Assembly (NCBI GenBank): GCA_900545405.1
Contig: UQYT01000003.1
Coordinates: 1 to 64,000 of the forward strand
Direction: 5' to 3'
Origin: an uncultured Eubacteriales bacterium
Lineage (GTDB): Bacteria > Bacillota > Clostridia > Oscillospirales > Oscillospiraceae
DNA length: 64,000 nucleotides
Both the position numbers and the translations under genes were made by a program. Numbering within the stretch: the stretch's first letter is position 1; the number at the start of each line of letters is the position of its first letter. This document shows, piece after piece, positions 32,723-41,355 of the stretch. A model generated the notes under the pieces. That model was not told the DNA's origin, did no database searches, and saw nothing but the letters and a program-made list of their open reading frames with translations.

Positions 32723-34018
32723 TTACACGCGCAAATACACCGACGAGCGGAACACGCGCCCGTCCGGTTCAAAGCGCGCGTCGCCGCCGCGCTTGCGCGC
32801 CACGGCCCGGATGGAGCCGAGCCCCACGCCGAAGTCGTCCCGCTTGCTGGAACGGAAACGCTCGCCGTCGAAGTCCGCATGCCCGTCGAAGCTGTTGTCC
32901 ATGGTGACGGTGAGCGTGTCAAGGTGCACCGCGCTGACGAGGCGCAGGAACCTGCGCCCCTCGGTCATGCGCGCGCAGGCCTCGAGGGCGTTTTCGAGCA
33001 GGTTGCCGAAGATGACGCACAGCTCCGCGTCGGTGACCTGCTCCGTTTTTGCCGGAACGACCAGCCGGATATCCGCCTCCACGCCGCGCTCGCGGCACAG
33101 CGCGGCGTAGTGGGAGACGATGGCGTTCACCGCCTGATTCTCGCAGTACGCCTGAGGCGCGGCGGGGATGGCGTCGAGCAGCTCATCGATGTACTGCTTT
33201 AGCCGCGCGTCGTCCTTGCCCGCCAGGCCGCGGATGGCGGCGAGCTGGTGGCGTAGGTCGTGCCGCTGCCGCCGCAGCTCCGACATGTGCTCCAGCATCA
33301 GCGCGCTGTGCTTTTTCTGCTCGGCGATCTGCGTCTCCATCAAACGCGACTCGAAGATCAGCCGCTGGCGCAGCGCGGCCTGCTGCTCCACGCCCTCGAG
33401 CGATTGCAACAGCACATAGTAGATGGCAAAGACGCAGACCAGCAGCCCGACGCGGCAGAAGAGGAAGAAGGCGCTGCCCGCGCTGCTCTCAAGGTAGGAG
33501 TTCGTGAAGACGAGCGTCAGGACGGTCACGAACGCCGGGATTAGCCAGATTATGCGCCACAGCTGCGGCGCGTCGGTGCGGTAGACGAGATCAGCCACGC
33601 GCCGGGAAAAGCGCAGCAGCAGCGGCAGAGTGACGCCGTAGAGCAATATGCAGATGAAGCTGCTGCCCCAGCCCTGGATGGGGATGTCAAAGGCCTGCAC
33701 GGCCAGGAAGGCCGCGATGCCGCGGATTATCAGCAGGTAGTCCACTATCAGCAGATAGGTGAAGAGCATCTTGAACGGGCTCAGGCGCAGGAAGGCGCAG
33801 TAGATCAGAAACCCGACGACCGCAAAAAGCAGCTCCAGATTGCGAAAATACAGCCCGTTGGCCAGGCAATAGGCGGCGGCCGCCATCTTGCACAGCACGT
33901 TGGCGGCGACGAGCACGAGCGCCGCCGTGCGCGAGCGCCAGCGGAAGTTCCAGAACAGGGCGAAGGGGATTATGTGGCTCGGCAGCGTCGTGCAGAATAT
34001 GTAGAAGAGCTGCTCCAT
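32723..34018 (-). CDS. GHKL-type sensor histidine kinase (AgrC-like)
   Basis: A 431-residue kinase. The first about 210 residues contain six or seven membrane segments. A coiled region with the histidine box (RRQRHDLRHQLAAIRGL) follows, then the GHKL ATPase with the N box FGNLLENALEAC and G box VGLGSIRAVARKRGGDA. Such kinases often sense peptides, but no AgrB/AgrD-type gene is visible nearby. The start ATG at 34,018 overlaps the regulator stop by one base (TGATG); a GTG one codon upstream is an alternative. Confidence 0.92.
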   Translation of the reverse strand: MEQLFYIFCTTLPSHIIPFALFWNFRWRSRTAALVLVAANVLCKMAAAAYCLANGLYFRNLELLFAVVGFLIYCAFLRLSPFKMLFTYLLIVDYLLIIRGIAAFLAVQAFDIPIQGWGSSFICILLYGVTLPLLLRFSRRVADLVYRTDAPQLWRIIWLIPAFVTVLTLVFTNSYLESSAGSAFFLFCRVGLLVCVFAIYYVLLQSLEGVEQQAALRQRLIFESRLMETQIAEQKKHSALMLEHMSELRRQRHDLRHQLAAIRGLAGKDDARLKQYIDELLDAIPAAPQAYCENQAVNAIVSHYAALCRERGVEADIRLVVPAKTEQVTDAELCVIFGNLLENALEACARMTEGRRFLRLVSAVHLDTLTVTMDNSFDGHADFDGERFRSSKRDDFGVGLGSIRAVARKRGGDARFEPDGRVFRSSVYLRV

Positions 34019-34737
34019 CACGCATTACCTCTTGTCCGGGCAAATAAATAGTCCTCATAGGCCCGCTTCGCCTTCGCGCGGTTTGGGCGGCTTATGGGGA
34101 CGTTTTTGCCGTCCGCCATGACGTAGCACTGGTATTCCTCATTGATGCCCCGGACGAAGGCCAGATTCGCGCAGTAGCTCTTGTGCGGGCAGAAAAAGTC
34201 TTGCCCGTCCAGCTGCGGCAGCAGATCGGAGAGCTTGCCGTAGAGCTCGATGACGCCGTCGCGCGTGGAGATCAGGACGTGATGCCCGCGCTGCTCCAGA
34301 CATACCAGCTCGGAGAGCGGGAGCCTCTGCACCTCGCCGCTTTGCTGTATGGCGAGCCGCGGCGCGCTGTCTCTTTGCAGCTGCACCAGCCGCAGCAGGT
34401 CGTTTACGTCCTTTTGACGCACGGGCTTTTCCAGGTATTTCAGCACCGACAACCGGTAGCCCTCCAGCGCGTGCTCGGTGCTGGTGGTGGTGAAGGCGAT
34501 GGGGATGCGCTCGTCCAGCTCGCGGATGCGCTGCACCGCCTCCACGCCGGTCATGCCGTCCATGTAGATGTCCATCAGCAGCAGGTCGAATTTGCCGGGG
34601 CGAAAGGCCTCCAGCAGTTCTTCGCTGCTCCCGAATTGGGCGCAGACGGCCGGGATGGGCGAGAGCTCCAGCAGCCGGAGCAGCTTTTCGCGCTCCTCCG
34701 GCAGATCGTCGCAGATGGCGAGGGTCAGTGGTTCCAT
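34018..34737 (-). CDS. LytTR-type response regulator (AgrA-like)
   Basis: A 239-residue regulator. The receiver has the acidic pair ICDD (10-11), phosphoacceptor Asp56 in FDLLLMDIYMDGMTG and a conserved lysine in KYLEKPVRQKD. The C-terminal LytTR DNA-binding domain covers RLPLSELVCLEQRGHHVLIS through CPHKSYCANLAFVRGI. AAAGGAGG precedes ATG 34,737. It is the first gene of a two-gene operon with the kinase. It is divergent from the SLH gene at 35,056, and inverted repeats lie between them, so that gene is the most likely target. Confidence 0.93.
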   Translation of the reverse strand: MEPLTLAICDDLPEEREKLLRLLELSPIPAVCAQFGSSEELLEAFRPGKFDLLLMDIYMDGMTGVEAVQRIRELDERIPIAFTTTSTEHALEGYRLSVLKYLEKPVRQKDVNDLLRLVQLQRDSAPRLAIQQSGEVQRLPLSELVCLEQRGHHVLISTRDGVIELYGKLSDLLPQLDGQDFFCPHKSYCANLAFVRGINEEYQCYVMADGKNVPISRPNRAKAKRAYEDYLFARTRGNA

Positions 34738-34764
34738 GCGGCCCCTCCTTTGCGGTTTTTCTTT

Positions 34765-34793
34765 ATGATACGGCAGAAGCATAAAATTGTCAA
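34765..34793 (-). promoter_or_regulatory. promoter of the LytTR/kinase operon
   Basis: On the minus strand TTGACA (34,788-34,793) and TATCAT (34,765-34,770) are 17 bases apart, just upstream of the regulator gene. Confidence 0.8.
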
Positions 34794-34800
34794 TTTGTCA

Positions 34801-34868
34801 AGTACCAATTATGCCGCAGGGCACAGCAAGTTTGGTACTGGAGAATGCCGTGAAAAGCATAATATAAT
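34801..34868. promoter_or_regulatory. inverted repeat and TATAAT between LytTR operon and SLH 4
   Basis: AGTACCAA (34,801-34,808) and TTGGTACT (34,832-34,839) form an 8-bp inverted repeat eight bases upstream of the LytTR operon's -35 box. On the other side a plus-strand TATAAT (34,863-34,868) lacks a good -35 box, as expected for an activator-dependent promoter. A LytTR-type site controlling both directions is plausible. The distance to the SLH start (about 190 bases) leaves room for a long leader. Confidence 0.5.
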
Positions 34869-34968
34869 ATTCCAATAAAAGCGGTATTGTGGCTGCTTTT
34901 CGCGGAACGGAAAAGCAACCACTGATTGCCCAGGTCGGCGCACGGCATGAAGTAAACAGAACATTGTC

Positions 34969-35011
34969 GCAAAGGGGGTACCCCCCTTGCGTGAGAAAGT
35001 GAAGCTTTCTC
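34969..35011 (+). promoter_or_regulatory. tandem hairpins in the SLH 4 leader
   Basis: A 22-base palindrome with one mismatch, centred on GGGGGTACCCCC (34,969-34,990), is followed by GAGAAAG / CTTTCTC (34,993-35,011). Layout and the GGGTACCC core match the leader of the SLH gene at 30,886. No T-run follows. Confidence 0.65.
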
Positions 35012-35055
35012 GCAAGAATACTGCTTTATCTGCTACACAAAGGAGGAAAATGTAT

Positions 35056-38000
35056 ATGAAAAAACGGCTTTTCGGATTGGCTTTGGTTCTGGCTCTATGC
35101 CTGACGCTGCTGTCCGTGAGCGCACTGGCGGCGGACGAGACCTACAACTTGTGGGTCAACGGCGTTCAGGTCACGGATGCAAACGCCACCGACGTTCTGG
35201 GAGACGCCGATGAAGGCGCTACCGTATCCTATGACGCGGCGACCAATACCCTGACGTTGAATGGGGCGGTGCTGGACAAGGCGTACGATACCGGCGTGAT
35301 TTATGCTAAAGGCACCGGTATGCTTACCATCAATGTGGTGGGCGACAGCCAGATCACAGCGGCTGGAGATAATGTGAACGGGATTTATCTGGGAACAGTC
35401 TCTACAACGGAAAATCCCTATCCGCAGTATTCCCTCCTTTTGACAGGCTCCGCCAAGCTGGACATTTACGTGACGGGAAACGGAAGTGCCGTTTCCGCCA
35501 CGACCGATATTACTGTGGAGAAGCTGACGCTCGAAGCGGATGTGACAAACGCCAACGGCGGAAATGTGTTTTTCGTGGGCGGAAAGACCATCATTAAGGA
35601 CGCGGCCAATCTGAATCTCTACTCTGCCAATTATACGGCGATTTATGGTGAGGACGGAGTTGAGATAAGCGGCGGTACGGTCATTGTTGAAGCGCCAAAA
35701 AACAACCCTATTTATTCCAGCTACGGAGATGTGACTATCACCGGCACGGCGAATGTGACGGCGAAAGGCCACTATGGAATCGTAGGCAGTAATGTAGCTA
35801 TTTCAGACAATACCAAGGTTGATACCACCTCAACCGCCGACTGCGGAATTTATACGGCGGGCACGGTGACTATTTCTGGAAACGCTGATGTGACGGCTAA
35901 TGGCTATTATGCCGCGCTCCGGGGAGATACAAAGGTGGAGATCACTGGTGGCACGGTAGAGGCCACCTCCGTGGACGACTGCGGCATCTACAGCAAAGGC
36001 GGTGATATTGACATCACCGGCGGAACCGTAAAAGCAGTTTCGGAAAACAATACGGGTATCTTCCCGGCTGCTGGCAATGTTATCATCTCTGGCACCGCTG
36101 ATGTTACTTCTACGTCCATCAATGAATGGGCTGTTTACAGCAATGCTGTGGTGTCTGTTTCCGATACAGCAAAACTGACGGCGACGACCTCTGCCAGTGA
36201 TCCGGCTCATGGATATGGAGCTGTGCGAGGGAATATGGTTAAGATATCTGATAATGCAAATGTTGAAGCTAAAGCCAGAATGTATCAGGCTATAGTTGCT
36301 TACAACGGCGTCTCCATTACCGGCGGTAATGTTTATGCCGAGGCTGAAGATACGGCAATTTGGGGATACAACAGCGCTGTGAGCATCACCGGCGGAACGG
36401 TTACTGCCGTCTCCAGCAATTCCAGTGCCATAAGCGCCCAGACGACCCTTACGATCTCCGGTGAGGATACGGTGGTAAATGCGACATCCAATGCCAGTGG
36501 TTATTCAGCCATAAGGAGCACGGATACTCTGACAATTTCTAATGGCGCTCAGGTGACCGCAACCGGTACCCAGAGTTCCGGAGTTGACGGATATGGGGAT
36601 ATTGTTATCTCTGGCACGAATACAAGTGTTACGGCCTCCAACGGCGCGGAAAACGGTGCTGCGATCATCGGTCAGGGAAATATACAAATCACTGACGGCG
36701 CCGATGTCAGCGCTTCCGGCGCGGGTTCGGGTATCTATACCACTTCTACTGAATCTGGGGACGTGGTTTCTATTTCTGGAAGCACCGTGCAGGTAAAGCT
36801 GAATTCTAACCAGAATGGTATTTATGCAGCAAACGGAATTACAATCACCGGTTCATGGGTAGATGCTACAGAGCAGCACTCTAATATCAGTATCTCCGAC
36901 AGTGTATTGTTTGAGGGCGCAACCGGCCAGGTCTACGGTGACGCTACCGTTCCCGGCGACGTGGAGGTCCCTGAGGGCAAGACTCTGAACATTCCTGCCA
37001 ACAAGACCCTCGTTGTCCCTGAAGGCGCCACACTTACCAATAATGGTATCATTACTGTTGCTCAGCAGGGTGCTGTGACCAACGACGGCACTATCGTGGG
37101 CGATATTCAGAATGCCGGCACCACCACAAATAACGGCATTATTCAGGGTGCTGTCACTGGTGAAGGAACCACCAACAACGGCGGCATCATCCAGGATGGC
37201 GACAGCATCCAGGTTTCCACCAAAGATGCCGTTCAGAAGATGATAAATACTTCTGTTGGCAAAACTGAGGCGGTCGTCATCACTCTTACGGGAGACATTA
37301 CCGGCGACCTTTCCATCCCCATTGGCTCCAACGTGGTCATTGATGGCGGAAATCAGTATAGAATTGCCGGCAAAATAACTTGTACTACCTCTACAAATGC
37401 GGCTGATGTAACCAACCTGACCCTGAAAAACCTGACTATGGACGGGGATGCGGACGGAGACGGAACCAACGACATAGACTGGGCAATTTCCTCGGCCAAT
37501 CAGAGCACCGAGACCGTCAATGCGCTGAACCTGACGCTGAAAAACTGCACTGTAAAGAATTACGCCAATAAGGGAATGTACCTCACTAACGCCAAGACGC
37601 TGCGTGTAAACAGCTGCACCTTCGAGAACAACGCCACCGTAGAAATGAACAGTCCCAATAGCCGGGGAGACTACACCATTGACCTGAATCTGGTGGCTAT
37701 TCAGGGCGCGGACATATCCATCACCAACACCACGTTCAAGGGTGAATGCGGCAAAAAAGCTGTGGTGAAAGTGGTGCAGCGCGGCGCTAACGACGGTACT
37801 GGCGCTACGGATATCACCGGCGCTATGGCCTCGATTGCCAATTTCAATCTGAGCGGCTGTACATTTGCCGATACCACGGCGGAGGCGGACGTGAACCTCG
37901 GCACCGCAAAGAAGGACATAAATGCGACTGCCGAAAATCTTACCGGCAACTTCCCGGCGACTATCAGCGGGAATGCCACTGCAGTGGTGGTTCGGACGCC

Positions 38001-38658
38001 TTACTTGAATACCGTAGATACCGACAGTGACAATACCAGCAAGAATACGCCGACACTTACTGTTCCTGCAGGGCGTACCGCTACGAAGGCAGCCAACGGA
38101 GTGCTTACGGTGAAGCCCATCGGCAGCGTAACCGTGACGCCAACTCCCACTCCCGAGCCGGAGGAGCTGCCCTTCACCGACGTTTCTGAGAATCTTTGGT
38201 TCTATGACTACGTTGCCTATGTCTACTCCAACGGCCTGATGGACGGCACCTCCGCGACGACCTTCGAGCCGAACGCGAACATGACCCGCGCAATGGTCTG
38301 GGCCATCCTCGCCCGCATCGACGGCGAGACCGTCACCGGCACGAACTGGCTCGAAACCGCTCGCACCTGGGCAATGGCGAACGGTGTGAGCGATGGCGAG
38401 AACGCCAACGGCTATGTCACCCGCGAGCAGTTTGCCACCATGCTCTGGCGCTACGCCGGGGAGCCGGACAGCGACTACTCGCTGAGCGCGTTCACTGACG
38501 CGGACAGTGTCAGCGATTACGCCGAGACAGCGATGGCATGGGCGGTCGAGCACGGCATCATCACCGGCATGACCGACACGACCATTGAGCCTCAGGGCAC
38601 GGCGACCCGCGCGCAGTGCGCCGCGATGCTGATGCGGTTCATCGAGAACATCGCGTAA
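35056..38658 (+). CDS. large SLH-domain surface protein 4 (beta-helix type)
   Basis: A 1,200-residue exported protein. The signal peptide (KKRLFGLALVLALCLTLLSV, ending ALAAD) is followed by about 600 residues of a repeating pattern (GVEISGGTVIVEA, GDIDITGGTVKAV, GVSITGGNVYAEA), typical of right-handed beta-helix or carbohydrate-binding surface proteins. A second parallel-repeat region (730-1,000), a proline spacer (TPTPTPEPEELP) and three SLH domains (about 1,030-1,200) follow. The ATG at 35,056 lies nine bases after AGGAGG; an ATG at 35,050 is too close. It is divergent from a LytTR regulator. Ligand unknown. Confidence 0.92.
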   Translation: MKKRLFGLALVLALCLTLLSVSALAADETYNLWVNGVQVTDANATDVLGDADEGATVSYDAATNTLTLNGAVLDKAYDTGVIYAKGTGMLTINVVGDSQITAAGDNVNGIYLGTVSTTENPYPQYSLLLTGSAKLDIYVTGNGSAVSATTDITVEKLTLEADVTNANGGNVFFVGGKTIIKDAANLNLYSANYTAIYGEDGVEISGGTVIVEAPKNNPIYSSYGDVTITGTANVTAKGHYGIVGSNVAISDNTKVDTTSTADCGIYTAGTVTISGNADVTANGYYAALRGDTKVEITGGTVEATSVDDCGIYSKGGDIDITGGTVKAVSENNTGIFPAAGNVIISGTADVTSTSINEWAVYSNAVVSVSDTAKLTATTSASDPAHGYGAVRGNMVKISDNANVEAKARMYQAIVAYNGVSITGGNVYAEAEDTAIWGYNSAVSITGGTVTAVSSNSSAISAQTTLTISGEDTVVNATSNASGYSAIRSTDTLTISNGAQVTATGTQSSGVDGYGDIVISGTNTSVTASNGAENGAAIIGQGNIQITDGADVSASGAGSGIYTTSTESGDVVSISGSTVQVKLNSNQNGIYAANGITITGSWVDATEQHSNISISDSVLFEGATGQVYGDATVPGDVEVPEGKTLNIPANKTLVVPEGATLTNNGIITVAQQGAVTNDGTIVGDIQNAGTTTNNGIIQGAVTGEGTTNNGGIIQDGDSIQVSTKDAVQKMINTSVGKTEAVVITLTGDITGDLSIPIGSNVVIDGGNQYRIAGKITCTTSTNAADVTNLTLKNLTMDGDADGDGTNDIDWAISSANQSTETVNALNLTLKNCTVKNYANKGMYLTNAKTLRVNSCTFENNATVEMNSPNSRGDYTIDLNLVAIQGADISITNTTFKGECGKKAVVKVVQRGANDGTGATDITGAMASIANFNLSGCTFADTTAEADVNLGTAKKDINATAENLTGNFPATISGNATAVVVRTPYLNTVDTDSDNTSKNTPTLTVPAGRTATKAANGVLTVKPIGSVTVTPTPTPEPEELPFTDVSENLWFYDYVAYVYSNGLMDGTSATTFEPNANMTRAMVWAILARIDGETVTGTNWLETARTWAMANGVSDGENANGYVTREQFATMLWRYAGEPDSDYSLSAFTDADSVSDYAETAMAWAVEHGIITGMTDTTIEPQGTATRAQCAAMLMRFIENIA

Positions 38659-38692
38659 CAACAAGATTTCATATACCCATTCTCCATAAGCG

Positions 38693-38727
38693 GAGCCGCC
38701 TGGGATTAGTCCCAGGCGGCTCTGTCT
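38693..38727 (+). terminator. SLH 4 terminator
   Basis: A perfect 13-bp stem GAGCCGCCTGGGA / TCCCAGGCGGCTC with a TTAG loop, then TGTCT. The T-run is short. Confidence 0.75.
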
Positions 38728-38740
38728 ATGATTAGAGTTT

Positions 38741-40114
38741 TCATCGCTTTAGCTCAATACTCACGTCACCATTTTCATCTATCTCCAGCTTCATCTGCTT
38801 TATGTGCCTGTCGTAGAACTGTTTGCGCTCAACGGCGGTCATGCTAATCCTCGTGGCTTCGAGGGCTGCGTCGAGCATATCGTTTGCGTTCAAGTGTACT
38901 GCGGTGTCTAGGTAGCGGTGCAGCTCGCGGAACAGAGCGCCGGTTTTCATGTCGTCGGTGTTTCCGGAGTAAAAGTCGTCTATGTAGCAGTAGAAGATTC
39001 CCGAATTCATCATGGCGTTCTTCATGTCCGCACCGCACTTCTCACGCTCGGCCATCACGAGAAATCTCGCCCTTGGCAGCGAGCTTATGAGCCCCCAGTA
39101 ATCCGAATCGCTCGAAACAATGATGAACGAATCCACGCCCTTTTCGTAGTGCTCCTGACATGCTCTTGCAGTCAGCATGACATCTACGAGCGACTTGGTA
39201 CTCTTTATCCGTTCAACTGTGATGTGATCTACGGGTATGTCCGTGAAGCGCTTGAGGATGCTCCACGCGCTTGCTGCGTGTACGTCGTCAAAGAGTATGA
39301 TGCTCTGCACCTTGGAGGTGTACGACCAGTCAAGGTTCTTCAACACCGAGCACAGCTTGTAAGGGTCGGAGTTTTCGCAGTCCACGATAATGACCAGCGT
39401 TCCGCTGTCGTCTATGAAATCGTAAATGCCGCCTTTGACGTAAACCCCGGCATCCGTGACCTTGCTGATGTCTGCGAAGTAATCATTGTGCCATGCGTAT
39501 AGCAGCGTTATAAACTTCTTGTCGTTGTAGAATATATTGCCCTCGTCGCTCGGCGGCCAGTTCATATACACCTGATACGGATAAAACGGCTTGCTCTCGT
39601 AATAGATGTCTGCTGCGGCCTTCGTTCCCTCGTTAGTGAGGCCGTCTGGCATGATGAAAATATCCCGCATATACTCCCAATTGAGCCACATTGGAAACAG
39701 GGATTTGCAGTTATTAATACGGTCTGAAATAACGCGGTTGATCTCCACTATGTAATCGCTCGGTTTCTGACATGACTTTCTGGCTACGCTGACCCCGTCC
39801 TCGGCGAGCTGCCGTATGCTCTCATACGGCACATATTCGGGCATGTTGATGATGCTCTTAAATTCAAACTTCATCAGCTCGTTTATGAATTTATAATTAT
39901 GTTCTATCGCCGTGCGCAAAAGGCAAAGGTGCCGTATAATGCGCGCGTTTTTGTTTAAGTCGAGTCTCCTGTAAACCTCTATTTTCGGTGGCTCGTGGTC
40001 GTTTAGAAATATACGCTCAGGTACGCCAATCAAATATGCCGCTATTGATACTATCTCGTATGTACTGTCATGATATAAGTTTCTGTCGCTTTTAACTGCT
40101 GCGGTTGTATCCAT
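38741..40114 (-). CDS. NYN-domain protein (putative PIN-like nuclease)
   Basis: A 457-residue protein. The second half has NYN/PIN-like features: LVIIVDCENSDPYKLCSVLK with the first aspartate, VQSIILFDDVHAASAW, and SFIIVSSDSDYWGLISSLPR with the later aspartates. The first 220 residues are helical and not recognised. NYN proteins are predicted RNases. ATG 40,114 follows AAAGGAGGG; a frame extension to 40,150 lacks support. It is alone on its strand within the ICE cargo. An RNase-based defence or regulatory role is possible but not shown. Confidence 0.75.
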   Translation of the reverse strand: MDTTAAVKSDRNLYHDSTYEIVSIAAYLIGVPERIFLNDHEPPKIEVYRRLDLNKNARIIRHLCLLRTAIEHNYKFINELMKFEFKSIINMPEYVPYESIRQLAEDGVSVARKSCQKPSDYIVEINRVISDRINNCKSLFPMWLNWEYMRDIFIMPDGLTNEGTKAAADIYYESKPFYPYQVYMNWPPSDEGNIFYNDKKFITLLYAWHNDYFADISKVTDAGVYVKGGIYDFIDDSGTLVIIVDCENSDPYKLCSVLKNLDWSYTSKVQSIILFDDVHAASAWSILKRFTDIPVDHITVERIKSTKSLVDVMLTARACQEHYEKGVDSFIIVSSDSDYWGLISSLPRARFLVMAEREKCGADMKNAMMNSGIFYCYIDDFYSGNTDDMKTGALFRELHRYLDTAVHLNANDMLDAALEATRISMTAVERKQFYDRHIKQMKLEIDENGDVSIELKR

Positions 40115-40203
40115 TCTTCTCCCTCCTTTCAACGAAAATTGCAGCGCCATGGTAAAACTTGCTTATTAATAGGCTATCATGAGAGGGGTGCAATGTCAAC
40201 GAA

Positions 40204-40230
40204 AGAGCCGTGGAAATTTCCCACGGCTCT
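40204..40230. terminator. terminator after the CD1845-family gene
   Basis: A 10-bp stem AGAGCCGTGG / CCACGGCTCT with a seven-base centre, just past the CD1845-family stop; CACTTTTT on one side and TTTCGTT on the other. Confidence 0.75.
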
Positions 40231-40237
40231 CACTTTT

Positions 40238-40522
40238 TCAAATCCGTTGCCTTATAGCGTCCCTGAGCGAGTCAAGTCCATCAGCCAGCCAAGCAGCAAT
40301 TGCCGGCAATCCAAACGGCGAGGCAAGGAACGCCAGCACCAAAAGCACCGCCGCACCCACCGCTTGCCCTGTGACAAGCAGCACCAGCGCCAGGAGAACG
40401 AGGATAACACACGCTGTGAAACCTACAGCAGCCACAACGCAAACGAGGAAGCTCACGAATGCCGACAGGAGCGCCAGCACAATCAGTATAGGCGCAGCCA
40501 GAATTTTTCTTAATACTATCAT
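40238..40522 (-). CDS. CD1845-family membrane protein
   Basis: A 94-residue, very hydrophobic protein with two to three membrane segments (APILIVLALLSAFVSFLVCV, ACVILVLLALVLLVTGQAVG) and the family ending SPFGLPAIAAWLADGLDSLR. CD1845-family proteins accompany Tn1549/CTn-type elements of Clostridia; their role is unknown. It marks the usual gene set near the recombinase end of such elements. Confidence 0.88.
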   Translation of the reverse strand: MIVLRKILAAPILIVLALLSAFVSFLVCVVAAVGFTACVILVLLALVLLVTGQAVGAAVLLVLAFLASPFGLPAIAAWLADGLDSLRDAIRQRI

Positions 40523-41118
40523 AGAGATACCTCCCAGCTCTTTATGACTACATTCTACCCGCGCGTCGAATAAAGGGCAAGGATACCGAGCAGCCCCCTT
40601 GGGGGTATCTTTATGCGCCCTCTAATTGTAAACAATCTGTGAATAATATTATTCGACAAAAAAGACCGTTGAAAAAACGGCCTTAAAATCGGGATATATA
40701 GAGGCATGTTTTTTAACGGCCTCATTGAAGATGGATTTTCACAACTGAATACACGGTGCAGGAGTTAACTGTCCGCGTGGGCTGAGAGGCTCAGCGACTT
40801 GGGAGGCGGCGCAATGATGGTTTTGACCGGAGCGATAGACGCCGGCCCTAAAACGGCTTTGGCAAGCCGCTTCGCAATGAAAGCGCGGGCAGACAATAAA
40901 TTCTCGCGCAAGCGCTCCCGTAGACTTGGGGGCAGCCCTGCGGTGCTCGTGAGGACGGCATTGCGGAGTTGAGACAGCTTTGCCAAAAGCAGCTCCTGTA
41001 ACCCCCATACCGCCGGGGCGCGTGGCAAATACGGCGGGCAAAGATATAGGGATAAAGATATTCATCACCGGTAATAAACCCTTCCAACATGGGGAAAATA
41101 TCCACGGAGGTGAATACC
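40523..41118. other. long intergenic region before the recombinase genes
   Basis: No gene is well supported in these 600 bases. An imperfect hairpin (40,664-40,686) with T-rich flanks may be a terminator. From about 40,760 to 41,040 the sequence is GC-rich. It has overlapping open frames on both strands: a minus-strand frame of 87 codons at 40,765-41,028 and a plus-strand frame of about 52 codons from ATG 40,813 with GGGAGG upstream. Neither product looks like a known protein. A structured RNA is possible. Confidence 0.5.
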
Positions 41119-41316
41119 TTGAAGAAGGAAAGTAATGCTCTCCCGGAAAAAACTTTCTCCGAGCAAGTGTATGTCCATTCAATTGGAAATGTAGAATACA
41201 CGGTAGAACGAGTGTTTTCAGGTCATCGGACGTTGAAGCAGGTAGTCGTAGATGAAATAGTTTCCTGCGCTAAATCCGTCCCCACATTTGACCACTCAGC
41301 ACGTGCCATGATATAG
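41119..41316 (+). CDS. small protein before the serine recombinase
   Basis: A 65-residue protein from TTG 41,119, with GGAGG eight bases upstream. TFSEQVYVHSIGNVEYTVER then FSGHRTLKQVVVDEIVS resembles the short TnpW-like proteins that precede recombinases in Tn4451-type elements, but the match is loose. It ends 40 bases before the recombinase start. A helper role in recombination is only a guess. Confidence 0.6.
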   Translation: MKKESNALPEKTFSEQVYVHSIGNVEYTVERVFSGHRTLKQVVVDEIVSCAKSVPTFDHSARAMI

Positions 41317-41355
41317 TATATGCGTAATGAGTGGTTCTTCAGGGAAGGAGGAACT

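Noticed and set aside
40765..41028. An 87-codon minus-strand frame before the recombinase
   Set aside because: Start lacks a ribosome-binding site and the product has no domain; kept only as part of an unexplained intergenic block.
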